Part shown: positions 1 to 6,298 of the stretch, in pieces
Layout: every line of letters begins with the position of its first letter
Numbering within the stretch: position 1 is the stretch's first letter
Assembly: GCA_014534155.1 (NCBI GenBank)
Contig: JACVSB010000017.1
Location: forward strand, 1-15,098
Origin: Thermoleophilia bacterium
GTDB taxonomy: Bacteria; Actinomycetota; Thermoleophilia; Gaiellales; Gaiellaceae
Direction of reading: 5' to 3'
DNA length: 15,098 bases
Position numbers and translations under genes: made by a program
Notes under the pieces: generated by a model
What the model was told of the DNA's origin: nothing
Databases searched by the model: none
The model's input: only the letters and a program-made list of their open reading frames with translations

Positions 1-519
1 CCGACGGCGGTGAACGGGGTCCTGCGCACGTTCATCACGGAGCGTCCCGGCGGGACCGTCGACGTCGACGACGCGTTCGAGGCGACGGTCGAGTTCGAGA
101 ACGGCGCCGTGGGCACGCTCGAGGCCTCCCGCTTCTGCCCCGGCCGCAAGAACGCGATGTCCTTCGAGATCAACGGGTCGAAGGGGTCGATCGCCTTCGA
201 CCTGGAGCGCCTCAACGAGCTGCAGGTGCACCTCGAGGGGTCACAGCCCGGCGCGCACGCGCAGGGCTTCCGCACGGTCCTCGTCTCCGAGTCCGACCAT
301 CCCTTCTGGGAGCACTGGTGGCCGCAGGGGCACGTGATCGGGTGGGAGCACACCTTCGTGCACGAGATCCATCACCTCTTGACCGCGATCGCCGAGGACG
401 GCGACGTGGCGCCGCACGGGGCGACGTTCGAGGACGGCTACCGGGCGGCCGAGGTGTGCGACGCCGTCGTCCGCTCGTCGGCCTCGGGGGAGCGCCAGGA
501 GATCTCCTACCGAGCCTGA
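1..519 (+). CDS. Gfo/Idh/MocA family oxidoreductase, C-terminal part (5' truncated by window)
   Basis: The reading frame is open from the first base, so the true start and the N-terminal Rossmann NAD(P)-binding domain lie outside the window; about 172 residues remain. The visible part is the alpha/beta C-terminal substrate domain of the family. It has a DVDDAFEATVEFENGAVGTLEASR stretch broken only by usual family variation, then an 'INGSKGSIAFDLER' strand-turn, and a C-terminal helix rich in H and E with a 'FEDGYRAAEVCDAVVRSS' ending typical of sugar or inositol dehydrogenases. Members oxidise or reduce sugars, inositols or related polyols with NAD(P). The substrate cannot be told from this fragment. 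Its stop overlaps by 13 bp the end of the convergent dehydrogenase gene, which leaves no room for a conventional terminator between them. Family assignment is firm, function is open. Confidence 0.85.
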   Translation, partial: PTAVNGVLRTFITERPGGTVDVDDAFEATVEFENGAVGTLEASRFCPGRKNAMSFEINGSKGSIAFDLERLNELQVHLEGSQPGAHAQGFRTVLVSESDHPFWEHWWPQGHVIGWEHTFVHEIHHLLTAIAEDGDVAPHGATFEDGYRAAEVCDAVVRSSASGERQEISYRA

Positions 520-1577
520 CCGGCCGAGCGCGCTCCTCCGCGCTCGCCGACGACCAGCGTGGCCTTGCCGCCGCGCTCGGCGAAGGCCTGGGAGAAGCCG
601 TCGAGCGGGACGCGGAGCCGCACGAACGCCTCCAGGGCGTCGGGCCAGCGCCGGTGGGCGCGGTCGAGCGCGTCCACGGCGGCGAGCCAGTCCTGGCGCT
701 GCGCGTTCACGCTCCCGAAGAGGACGCGGTTCTGGAGGATCGTGTCCAGGCCGAGCACGCGGCCGTCCACGCCGACCCGCTGCTCCCGGCCGTCGATCCC
801 CAGGAGGCAGGCGACGCCGCCTCGGCCGAGGAGGCCCAGAGCGTCCGCCATGACCTGCGCGTTCCCCGCGGCCTCGAGGACGAGGTCGAACGCGCCGAGC
901 TCGGAGAGCGGCGTCTCGCCGGTCGAGACGTAGCGGGCGCCGGCCGCCTCCACGAGCTCGTTCCCGGGCTCGAGGGAGGCCGTCCAGACCTCGACGTCCT
1001 CGAGGCGGAGAAGGTACGTCGCCAGGAGCCCGATCGCGCCCGCGCCGATCACAAGCGCCCGGCGCAGCGCCCAGGGCTGGCGCCCGCCGATGGTCCGGGC
1101 GTGGCGGAGAGCGCGCGCGCAGATGGAGGTCGGCTCGGCAAGCACGCCCAGGCGCCCGAGCGAGGACGGGATGGGAACGAGCTCGCCGGCGGCCTCCGCG
1201 ACGAGCTCGCGCGCGAACCCGTGCAGGCGCGTGATGCCGCGCTCGCGGTAGTCGCCCGTGAGGCAGGAGTCGGGGGAGGCCTCGGCACAGGCGAGGCAGT
1301 GGCCGCAGGAGCGCCGGACGGTCGCCGCGACGAGGTCGCCGCGCGAAAAGCCGGCGGCGTCGCGCTCGACGACGCCGAGGAGCTCGTGTCCGATCACGAG
1401 CATCTCCTCGCCCTCGGGTGCGATCCCGAAGAGGCCGTGGTCGATCTCGCGATCGGTGCCGCAGACGCCGACCTCGAGGACGCGGACGAGGACCTCGCCC
1501 GCATGGAGATTGGGCTCCTCGACGTGCTCGACGCGTGTCGAGCGGGCAGCCCCGGGCGTGACGACGAGCGCGTGCAC
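507..1577 (-). CDS. Zinc-dependent alcohol dehydrogenase, glucose 1-dehydrogenase type
   Basis: A 356-residue medium-chain dehydrogenase. Catalytic zinc ligands are visible as Cys39 (VGVCGTD), His64 and Glu65 (GHE). The four-cysteine structural zinc site is complete (Cys91, 94, 97, 105). A Rossmann glycine motif GAGAIG lies at 178-183. The 'CLTGDYRERGI..LHGF' segment and 'VLAEPTS' at about 145-151 are hallmarks of the archaeal/bacterial glucose dehydrogenase branch (aldose to aldonolactone with NAD(P)+), rather than of simple alcohol dehydrogenases. The end of the second Rossmann strand (VWTASLEPG) lacks the Asn-Arg-Arg seen in NADP-dependent Sulfolobus enzymes, so the cofactor preference is unclear. 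It starts with GTG. It lies 63 bp downstream of the ilvD-like gene on the same strand, so the two may be co-transcribed and act on one sugar acid route. The true substrate could be another aldose or polyol. Confidence 0.87.
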   Translation of the reverse strand: MHALVVTPGAARSTRVEHVEEPNLHAGEVLVRVLEVGVCGTDREIDHGLFGIAPEGEEMLVIGHELLGVVERDAAGFSRGDLVAATVRRSCGHCLACAEASPDSCLTGDYRERGITRLHGFARELVAEAAGELVPIPSSLGRLGVLAEPTSICARALRHARTIGGRQPWALRRALVIGAGAIGLLATYLLRLEDVEVWTASLEPGNELVEAAGARYVSTGETPLSELGAFDLVLEAAGNAQVMADALGLLGRGGVACLLGIDGREQRVGVDGRVLGLDTILQNRVLFGSVNAQRQDWLAAVDALDRAHRRWPDALEAFVRLRVPLDGFSQAFAERGGKATLVVGERGGARSAGQAR

Positions 1578-1604
1578 GCCCTCTAGCTTGCCGGGAGGTC
1601 AGCA

Positions 1605-1621
1605 CGGCGCCGTCAGCGCCG
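1605..1621. other. Small GC hairpin between ilvD and the dehydrogenase gene
   Basis: In the 63-bp gap between the two minus-strand genes, CGGCGC and GCGCCG form a 6-bp stem around a 5-nt loop. No T-run follows on either strand, so it is not a convincing intrinsic terminator. It could be a weak pause or RNA-processing hairpin, or chance in GC-rich DNA. Confidence 0.2.
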
Positions 1622-1640
1622 CACGTCGCGCCTGGCGCGA

Positions 1641-3326
1641 TCAGCCGTTGGCGAGGACGGCGCCCTGCGAGGCCGAGCCGACGAGGCGGCGATAGCGGCC
1701 GAAGACGCCGCCGGCGTAGGGGAGGTCCGGCGCCTGCCACGCCGCCAGGCGCGCCGCGAGGTCCTCGGCATCGAGCTCGACCGCGAGCGTGCGGCCGTCG
1801 ACGTCGATCGTCACCGTGTCCCCGTCACGGACCGCCGCGAGCGGGCCGCCGCGCGCTGCCTCCGGCGCCACGTGCCCGACCATGAGACCGCGGGTTGCGC
1901 CCGAGAAGCGCCCGTCCGTGACGAGCGCGACCGAGTCGCCGAAGCCCGCACCGACGACGGACGAGCTGATGCTCAGCATCTCGCGCATCCCGGGGCCTCC
2001 GGCAGGCCCCTCGTAGCGGACGACGAGCACGTCGCCGTGCGCGACGCGCCCCGAGCGCACGGCGGCCGTGCACCCCTCCTCGCTCTCGAACACCCGCGCC
2101 GGCCCCCGCTGGAACCGGCGCGCCGTTCCCGACGCCTTCACGAGGCTCCCCTCGGGTGCGAGGTTGCCGCGCAGGACGTAGAGGGCGCCCGTCGTCTTGT
2201 AGGGCGACGAGGCGGGGAAGAGCACGTCTCCGTCGGGGGGAGCGCCGCCGCGCGTCGCCGTCTCGAGGGTCGCGCCGTCGACGGTCGGCGCCGATCCGTT
2301 CGCGAGGCCGGCGGCCACGAGCTCCCGGATGAGCGCACGCGTCCCGCCCGCCCGGTGGAGCCCCTCCGCGGTGTGGCGACCCGAGGGGAGGAGGCTCGCA
2401 AGCACGGGCGTCCGCTCGCCCACCTCGGCCAGGTCGTCCAGCGTGAGCGGAGTCTGCGCCTCTTTCGCGATCGCCAGGAGGTGGAGGATCCCGTTCGTCG
2501 ACCCGCCCGTCGCGGCGATTCCGGCTGCCGCGTTCAAAAGCGCACGGCGGTCGAGGAAGGAGCGCGCGCTCGCTCCGCGCGCCGCGAGCGCGACGGCGGT
2601 CGCGCCCGCAGCCTCCGCGGCGGCGCGCTTCGCTGGAGCGTCGTCCGCCGGGACGAGGCCGTCGCCGATCCGGGAGATCCCGAGACAGTCGAGCGCGACC
2701 GCCATCGTGTTCGCCGTGAAGTGGCCGGCGCAGGTACCGGGCCCCGGGCAGGCGGCCGCCTCGAGCTCGTCCAGCTCGTCCCTCGTGATGAGCCCGCGCT
2801 CCTCGGCCCCGACCGCTTCCCACACGTCCTGGATCGTCACCTCGCGGCCGCGCAGGCGGCCGGCGCGCATCGGGCCGCTGTAGAGCACCGTTCCCGGCTT
2901 GTCCACGCGCCCGAGCGCCATCAGGGCGGCGGGCACCGTCTTGTCGCATCCGACGATGCAGACGACCGCGTCGAAGTCGTGCGCGTGGGTCATGAGCTCG
3001 ATCGAGTCGGCGATCACTTCGCGCGAGATGAGCGAGGCACGCATGCCCGGCGTGGCCTGCGACTGGTTGTCCGAGACCGCGATCGTGTTGAAGGGGAGCG
3101 GGACGCCGCCCGCGGCCGCGATCCCCGCGCAGGCAGCCTCGGCGAGGTCGCGCTGGTTTAGGTTGCACGGCATCGTCCCCGTCCACGTCGATGCGACGCC
3201 GACGATCGGCCTGTCGAGCCGGGAGGGATCGATGCCGATCGCGCGGAAGTGGGCCCGCGCGCCCGCGCGCTCGGCGCCTTCGCGCAGCGCGGTGCGGGCG
3301 CGCCGGCGGAGGTCGGCGTGGTCCAC
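1641..3326 (-). CDS. ilvD: IlvD/Edd family dehydratase, probable dihydroxy-acid dehydratase
   Basis: A 561-residue protein when started at GTG 3326, the usual length for dihydroxy-acid dehydratase, which makes 2-oxo acids for valine, leucine and isoleucine from 2,3-dihydroxy acids. The three conserved iron-sulfur cysteines are present: Cys54 (PCNLN), Cys127 in GCDK with Lys129 next to it, and Cys199 in GTCAGHFTANTM. The C-terminal 'DGRFSGATRGLMVGHV' signature is intact. Residues 84-95 read VSDNQSQATPGM where typical IlvD has VSDGIxMGTxGM, a substitution close to the metal and substrate site. Relatives in this family also dehydrate sugar acids such as gluconate or xylonate, and the adjacent glucose-dehydrogenase-type gene makes that a live alternative. 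The frame is open about 29 codons further upstream, but homology starts just after GTG 3326, and a TACACT -10-like box ends 6 nt before it, which suggests a leaderless mRNA. Confidence 0.88.
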   Translation of the reverse strand: MDHADLRRRARTALREGAERAGARAHFRAIGIDPSRLDRPIVGVASTWTGTMPCNLNQRDLAEAACAGIAAAGGVPLPFNTIAVSDNQSQATPGMRASLISREVIADSIELMTHAHDFDAVVCIVGCDKTVPAALMALGRVDKPGTVLYSGPMRAGRLRGREVTIQDVWEAVGAEERGLITRDELDELEAAACPGPGTCAGHFTANTMAVALDCLGISRIGDGLVPADDAPAKRAAAEAAGATAVALAARGASARSFLDRRALLNAAAGIAATGGSTNGILHLLAIAKEAQTPLTLDDLAEVGERTPVLASLLPSGRHTAEGLHRAGGTRALIRELVAAGLANGSAPTVDGATLETATRGGAPPDGDVLFPASSPYKTTGALYVLRGNLAPEGSLVKASGTARRFQRGPARVFESEEGCTAAVRSGRVAHGDVLVVRYEGPAGGPGMREMLSISSSVVGAGFGDSVALVTDGRFSGATRGLMVGHVAPEAARGGPLAAVRDGDTVTIDVDGRTLAVELDAEDLAARLAAWQAPDLPYAGGVFGRYRRLVGSASQGAVLANG

Positions 3327-3332
3327 CGCGCG

Positions 3333-3338
3333 AGTGTA
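3333..3338 (-). promoter_or_regulatory. Candidate -10 box of a leaderless ilvD promoter
   Basis: Reading the minus strand, TACACT (the TANNNT pattern) is followed by 6 nt and then the GTG start codon, the spacing at which transcription would begin on the start codon itself. A GAGGAG stretch lies about 20 nt upstream, too far to serve as a ribosome-binding site. No good -35 hexamer is seen at 17-18 nt. Leaderless genes are common in actinobacteria; here this is inference from spacing only. Confidence 0.35.
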
Positions 3339-3360
3339 CGGGGCGCTCCTCGTCTTCGGA

Positions 3361-3558
3361 TCAGCCGGCGAGCGCGGCCTTCGAGGCGCGCCGGAGCGCG
3401 TCCGCCGGCGCACCGTCGGCCACGAGGGCTCGCAGGACCGCCTCGCGCTCGGCGTCCGGTCCGACCATGGTCACCGCGACGAGGCGGCCGCGCTCGCCGT
3501 ACGTCGCGACGAACCCGTCCGCGAGCGAACCCTCCTCGTCGACTTGGTCGAAGTGGCT
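3361..3558 (-). pseudogene. C-terminal remnant of an FAD-dependent (ferredoxin-type) reductase
   Basis: About 65-70 codons on the minus strand, ending in TGA at 3361, read as the C-terminal domain of pyridine-nucleotide/ferredoxin reductases: a VDEEGSLADGFVATYG strand pair, then GRLVAVTMVG, then a helix 'EREAVLRALVADGAP'. In intact proteins this follows about 320 residues of FAD and NAD domains, which are absent here. Upstream of roughly 3558-3573 the frame stays open but the translation is Arg/Ser-rich and unlike any reductase, so the 5' part is lost. It lies directly downstream of nothing and upstream of ilvD on the same strand. The break point coincides with the start of a cupredoxin remnant facing the other way. 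A remnant is the best reading; assembly error is the alternative. Confidence 0.6.
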
Positions 3559-3572
3559 CGTGTCGCCGACGA

Positions 3573-3732
3573 CCGAGGACAACTTCACGCAAACGGTTCG
3601 CGTGGACGGAGGCGAAGAACACAAGCTCGAGCCCGGCGAGACCGTCAGCGTGACCTTCGAAGACGGGGAAAGCACCACTACGTCTGCACGGTGCACCGCC
3701 GCGACATGCAGGGGGAGGTGATCGTGCCGTGA
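3573..3732 (+). pseudogene. C-terminal remnant of a cupredoxin (blue copper protein), frameshifted
   Basis: The plus strand encodes the end of a plastocyanin-like domain in two frames. One frame gives HKLEPGETVSVTFEDGE (to about 3670). The next gives HHYVCTVHRRDMQGEVIVP and a stop at 3730-3732. The second half holds the type 1 copper ligands Cys, His and Met in the spacing C-x2-H-x3-M, followed by the G-x-V-x-V strand. The frames would join if one A were added in GGGGAAAG at about 3665-3672, so there is a one-base deletion or a homopolymer sequencing error. The first copper histidine, the N-terminal strands and any signal peptide are missing upstream. Intact relatives are exported electron carriers of about 100-150 residues. 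Only about 50 residues remain, so it is probably non-functional whatever the frameshift. Confidence 0.6.
3586..3604. repeat. 19-bp imperfect palindrome (LacI-family operator-like)
   Basis: Arms CACGCAAAC and GTTCGCGTG flank a central G and pair at 8 of 9 positions. The ACGCAAAC half resembles operators of LacI/PurR-type repressors. The stretch is AT-richer than its surroundings and sits at the junction of the two gene remnants, so it may be the left-over intergenic control region. The match is suggestive only; no LacI-type gene is in the window. Confidence 0.35.
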
Positions 3733-3853
3733 GGTCGGCACTCCCGACGCCGGCCTCGCTCGCCCGTTCGCGGCCCCCCATGCGGCGCGTCCCGCCACGC
3801 GTTCGTGCCGGTCGACGGGCACGACGGCGGCCTGCCTGGCTACCGTCAGGGAC
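3733..3853. other. Intergenic stretch before the ECF sigma gene
   Basis: Non-coding, with no recognisable gene. It contains a 7-bp inverted repeat, TCGTGCC (3803-3809) and GGCACGA (3818-3824) around an 8-nt loop, without a following T-run. It could weakly terminate transcription from the cupredoxin remnant or lie in the sigma-gene control region. Nothing else stands out. Confidence 0.3.
3841..3846 (+). promoter_or_regulatory. Candidate -10 box for leaderless ECF sigma gene
   Basis: TACCGT (TANNNT) is followed by 7 nt and the GTG start of the sigma gene, again a leaderless spacing. The only SD-like bases (AGGGA) are too close to the start to work as a ribosome-binding site. No clear -35 and no typical ECF -35 (GGAAC) motif was found upstream, so self-activation by the ECF factor is not evident. 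Confidence 0.3.
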
Positions 3854-4513
3854 GTGGAGCCCGTCGCGCCGCTCGTCGCCTCGACGCCTGCGCTCGACGC
3901 GGAGTCGCGAGCGTGGCTTCGTGACCTTCGCGCCGAGGGGGCGGCGCAACGCGCGGCGGTCGGCCGCCTCCACGCGCTCCTCTTTCGCGCGGCCCGTTTC
4001 GAGGTCGCGCGCCGCCGGTCGGCGCTCCCGCACCTGCGGGGCAACGAGCTGGAGGACATCGCGATGGAAGCAGCCGACGACGCGCTGATGGCGGTGCTCC
4101 GGCGCCTGGACGACTTCCGCGGAACGAGCCGCTTCACCACGTGGGCGTACAAGTTCGCGCTCCTCGAGGCCGCGGTGAAGCTCCGCAAGCGTGCCTGGCA
4201 AGGGCGTGAGGTACCGCTCGAGCCCGAGACCTGGACTCTCTTCTCCAGCTCGACTCCTGGACCGGCCGACGCGGCCGAGCAGGGGGAGCTCCTGCGGACG
4301 CTCCGCGCGGCGATCGACGAGCTCCTGACGCCGCACCAGCGCCGCGTGCTCGTCGCGCTCGCGCTGAACGGCGTGCCGATCGACGTCCTCGCCGACCGCC
4401 TCGGCACGAGCCGCGGCGCCCTGTACAAGACGCTGCACGACGCCCGCCGCAAGCTCCGCGCGTACCTCGACGCCCGCGGGCTTCCCCTCGACACCCTGCT
4501 GGAGGACGAGTGA
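3854..4513 (+). CDS. ECF-type RNA polymerase sigma factor
   Basis: A 219-residue extracytoplasmic-function sigma factor that would direct RNA polymerase to a stress regulon. Sigma region 2 spans about residues 36-115, with region 2.3/2.4 seen as FRGTSRFTTWAYKFALLEAA (88-107), where the -10 is melted and read. A variable linker (about 120-145) leads to region 4 at 155-208, with a helix-turn-helix 'PIDVLADRLGTSRGALYKTLHDARRKL' that reads the -35. There is no region 1 or 3, as expected. The start is GTG, and no longer upstream extension has homology. Its TGA overlaps by one base the ATG of the next gene, a zinc-finger anti-sigma candidate, so the two are translationally coupled in the usual sigma/anti-sigma order. 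The upstream region shows only a -10-like TACCGT. Confidence 0.93.
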   Translation: MEPVAPLVASTPALDAESRAWLRDLRAEGAAQRAAVGRLHALLFRAARFEVARRRSALPHLRGNELEDIAMEAADDALMAVLRRLDDFRGTSRFTTWAYKFALLEAAVKLRKRAWQGREVPLEPETWTLFSSSTPGPADAAEQGELLRTLRAAIDELLTPHQRRVLVALALNGVPIDVLADRLGTSRGALYKTLHDARRKLRAYLDARGLPLDTLLEDE

Positions 4514-4743
4514 TGGAACGACGCGACCTCAAGGCGACTCTCCGTCGCGTGCTGGGGCCAGCGGAGCCCGAGGTGAGCTGCGACGCCTGCTTCGACGAGC
4601 TCGACCGCTACGTCGAGCTGGAGCTCGTCGGCGTAGACGCCGACGCGGCGATCCCCGGGCTGCAAGCGCACCTCGAAGGCTGCCCCGCCTGCCGCGAGGA
4701 GCACGAGAGCCTGTACGCGCTCGTCCGCAGCGAACGCGAGTGA
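4513..4743 (+). CDS. Small zinc-finger (zf-HC2-like) anti-sigma factor
   Basis: A 76-residue soluble protein with no membrane segment. It carries Cys23-x2-Cys26 and a His53-x3-Cys57-x2-Cys60 cluster (HLEGCPACREE), the signature of zinc-binding anti-sigma domains that clamp ECF sigma factors and release them when the cysteines are oxidised or zinc is lost. ATG 4513 is chosen over GTG 4510 because GGAGG at 4501-4505 is well spaced and the TGATG overlap with the sigma stop is typical. It lies directly between its presumed partner sigma factor and a cupin gene, overlapping the latter by 4 nt. The family is clear from the motif. The exact signal sensed is unknown, and redox is inferred from the metal-binding cysteines. 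Confidence 0.82.
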   Translation: MERRDLKATLRRVLGPAEPEVSCDACFDELDRYVELELVGVDADAAIPGLQAHLEGCPACREEHESLYALVRSERE

Positions 4744-5081
4744 AACCTCCGGCGGGCGGGCCCGTTTGGAGCGACACCTCGGAGGACCTGAACGCGACCG
4801 TCCTCGCCTGGAATCCCGGTGGCGGCCCGCCGGCACACGTGAACCCCGAGCGAGATGTTCTTGTCGCCGTGCTGGCGGGATCGGCGACCGCCCTCGTCGG
4901 CGACGAGCGGCACGAGCTCGTCGCGGGCGACGTCCTCATCATCCCCAAGGGGCGCCGCCGCGCGCTGAACGCGGGCGCGCGCGGCGTCCGCTACCTCTCC
5001 GCGCACCGCCGCCGTCCTGCGCTGCAGATCCGGCCGCTCGCGGAAGCGGGACGCGAGGAGCGGCGCGAGCAGGAGGAGTGA
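4740..5081 (+). CDS. Small cupin-domain protein
   Basis: A 113-residue single-domain cupin. The first cupin strand pair reads NPGGGPPAHVNPERDVLVAVLAG (broken motif, residues 25-47) and the second GDVLIIPKGRRRALNAG (63-79). Of the usual metal ligands only His33 is clear. The second His is Asn35, the acidic ligand is Asp39 or Glu37, and the motif 2 His is replaced in the RRR at 72-74, so metal binding may be weak or absent. It starts at GTG inside the anti-sigma stop (GTGA overlap), so it is made together with the sigma/anti-sigma pair. In ChrR the anti-sigma domain is fused to a C-terminal cupin; here the same two parts look like separate coupled genes. A role as sensor or modulator of the anti-sigma factor is inference. 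Confidence 0.82.
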   Translation: MKPPAGGPVWSDTSEDLNATVLAWNPGGGPPAHVNPERDVLVAVLAGSATALVGDERHELVAGDVLIIPKGRRRALNAGARGVRYLSAHRRRPALQIRPLAEAGREERREQEE

Positions 5082-5091
5082 ACGCGTCGCG

Positions 5092-5559
5092 GTGGCCAAG
5101 GCCGCGCTCTTCTTCCACCTCGTCGGCGCCGTCCTCTTCGTGGGCGGGATCGTCGTCGCCGGTGTTGCTCACGCCTCTGCGCGCCGCCGAGAGCGTCCCG
5201 CCGAGATCGCGCTCCTGCTCGGCCTCGCGCGCACGGGCGTTCTCCTCGTCGCGCTGGGGGCGCTCCTCGTGCTCGTCTTCGGCTTCTGGCTCGTCGGCCT
5301 CCGGAACCACTCCCTGAGAGAGGCGTGGCTGCTCGCTGCGCTCGTCCTCTTCTTCGCCGCCTTCGCGCTCGGCGCGCTCGGCGGACGGCGCCCACGCCAC
5401 GCCCGGCTGCTCGCCGCGCGCCTCGCGCCGGACGAGGCGGACGCGAGCGGCGAGCTTCGCCGGCTGCTGGACGACCGCGCGTCCGCCTTCGCGAACGCGC
5501 TCGCCGCGCTCGCCCTGGCCGCGACCCTCGCCCTCATGGTCTGGCGACCGGGCGCTTGA
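5092..5559 (+). CDS. DUF2269-like integral membrane protein
   Basis: A 155-residue protein with four predicted membrane helices (about residues 5-28, 47-70, 79-97 and 132-151) and a charged cytoplasmic loop at 99-131. The first helix 'FFHLVGAVLFVGGIVVAG' resembles the start of DUF2269 and related CopD-like membrane families, whose biochemical role is unknown. GTG 5092 follows AGGAGGAG at 5071-5078 by 13 nt, a strong but slightly distant ribosome-binding site that overlaps the end of the cupin gene. The gap to the cupin stop is only 10 nt, so it belongs to the sigma operon and may act at the membrane in the same stress response. Confidence 0.7.
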   Translation: MAKAALFFHLVGAVLFVGGIVVAGVAHASARRRERPAEIALLLGLARTGVLLVALGALLVLVFGFWLVGLRNHSLREAWLLAALVLFFAAFALGALGGRRPRHARLLAARLAPDEADASGELRRLLDDRASAFANALAALALAATLALMVWRPGA

Positions 5560-5605
5560 GGGACGTCGTCGTTCCGGGACGAGCGTCGGCGGGCACGCAC
5601 AAGAG

Positions 5606-6298
5606 ATGCGCCCCGACCTCCCGCAGCCCGTCGAGCGCGCCACCGAGCGGATCTTCTCCCGCCTGTCGGGCGCCCGGCGACGGCGGATCTTCCACCCGCG
5701 CGGCATCGCGTACCGGGTCTCGATCGAGGTCGGCGACGGCGTTCCCGGCACACGCGCGCTTCCGCCCGGGGCTCGATTGAGCGCAGTCGCGCGCTTCTCG
5801 CGTGGCCTCGGGCTGCCCCGCGGCGTGCCGGATTTCCTCGGGCTCGCGCTGGGCCTGGAGACGGACCAGGACCTCCTGCTCGCGACGAGTGCGATGCCGC
5901 CGGGCCTGCGCTTCCTCCCGCTTCCGGCCACGAGCTTCTTCGGCCGGCTCTTCAGCTCCCTCCTCCCGCTCGCCGCCGGAGGGCGTCTCCTCCTCGTCGG
6001 CGCGCGTGTCCACGGGGCTGACCACGCGAGCGGCGGCGACACGTGGGACGAGCTCGGGCGCGCGGCCGGGCGCGGACCGATTCGGCTCGATCTCCTCGCT
6101 GCCCGTCCCAGAGGCGCGTGGCGGCCGATCGCACGGGCCGAGACGTGCGAGCAGCTCACGCCGGAGGAGGCACAACGGGTCGTCTTCGACGCGTGGCGCT
6201 GCGGCGGCGGGCTCGTCCCCTGGGGCGCCGTCAACCGGCTCCGCGCGCCGGCCTACCGCGGGAGCCGCCGGGGCCGCGCCGCCGCTCGCGGCCTGTAG
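5606..6298 (+). CDS. Catalase-fold-like protein of unknown function
   Basis: A 230-residue protein. The pattern FHPRGIAYR (29-37), then ARFSRGLGLPRGVPDFLGLA (62-81) and QDLLLATS (88-95), recalls the heme-binding beta-barrel core of the catalase superfamily, where a RFSTV...G.A...D pattern occurs. The catalytic His of true catalases would fall near residues 35-37 and is not present, so peroxidase activity is doubtful. The C-terminal 'GLVPWGAVNRLRAPAYRGSR' is typical of actinobacterial homologues that I recall being labelled hypothetical or 'phosphodiesterase' without proof. It is 46 nt downstream of the membrane protein gene, same strand, and probably the last gene of the ECF cluster. The ATG has only a weak, very close AAGAG. 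The fold relation is a recognition-based inference. Confidence 0.6.
   Translation: MRPDLPQPVERATERIFSRLSGARRRRIFHPRGIAYRVSIEVGDGVPGTRALPPGARLSAVARFSRGLGLPRGVPDFLGLALGLETDQDLLLATSAMPPGLRFLPLPATSFFGRLFSSLLPLAAGGRLLLVGARVHGADHASGGDTWDELGRAAGRGPIRLDLLAARPRGAWRPIARAETCEQLTPEEAQRVVFDAWRCGGGLVPWGAVNRLRAPAYRGSRRGRAAARGL

Noticed and set aside
3361..4836. A 491-codon minus-strand frame running over the sigma factor region
   Set aside because: Only its last 65-70 codons resemble a protein (reductase remnant); the rest is Ser/Arg-rich shadow of the sigma and anti-sigma genes.
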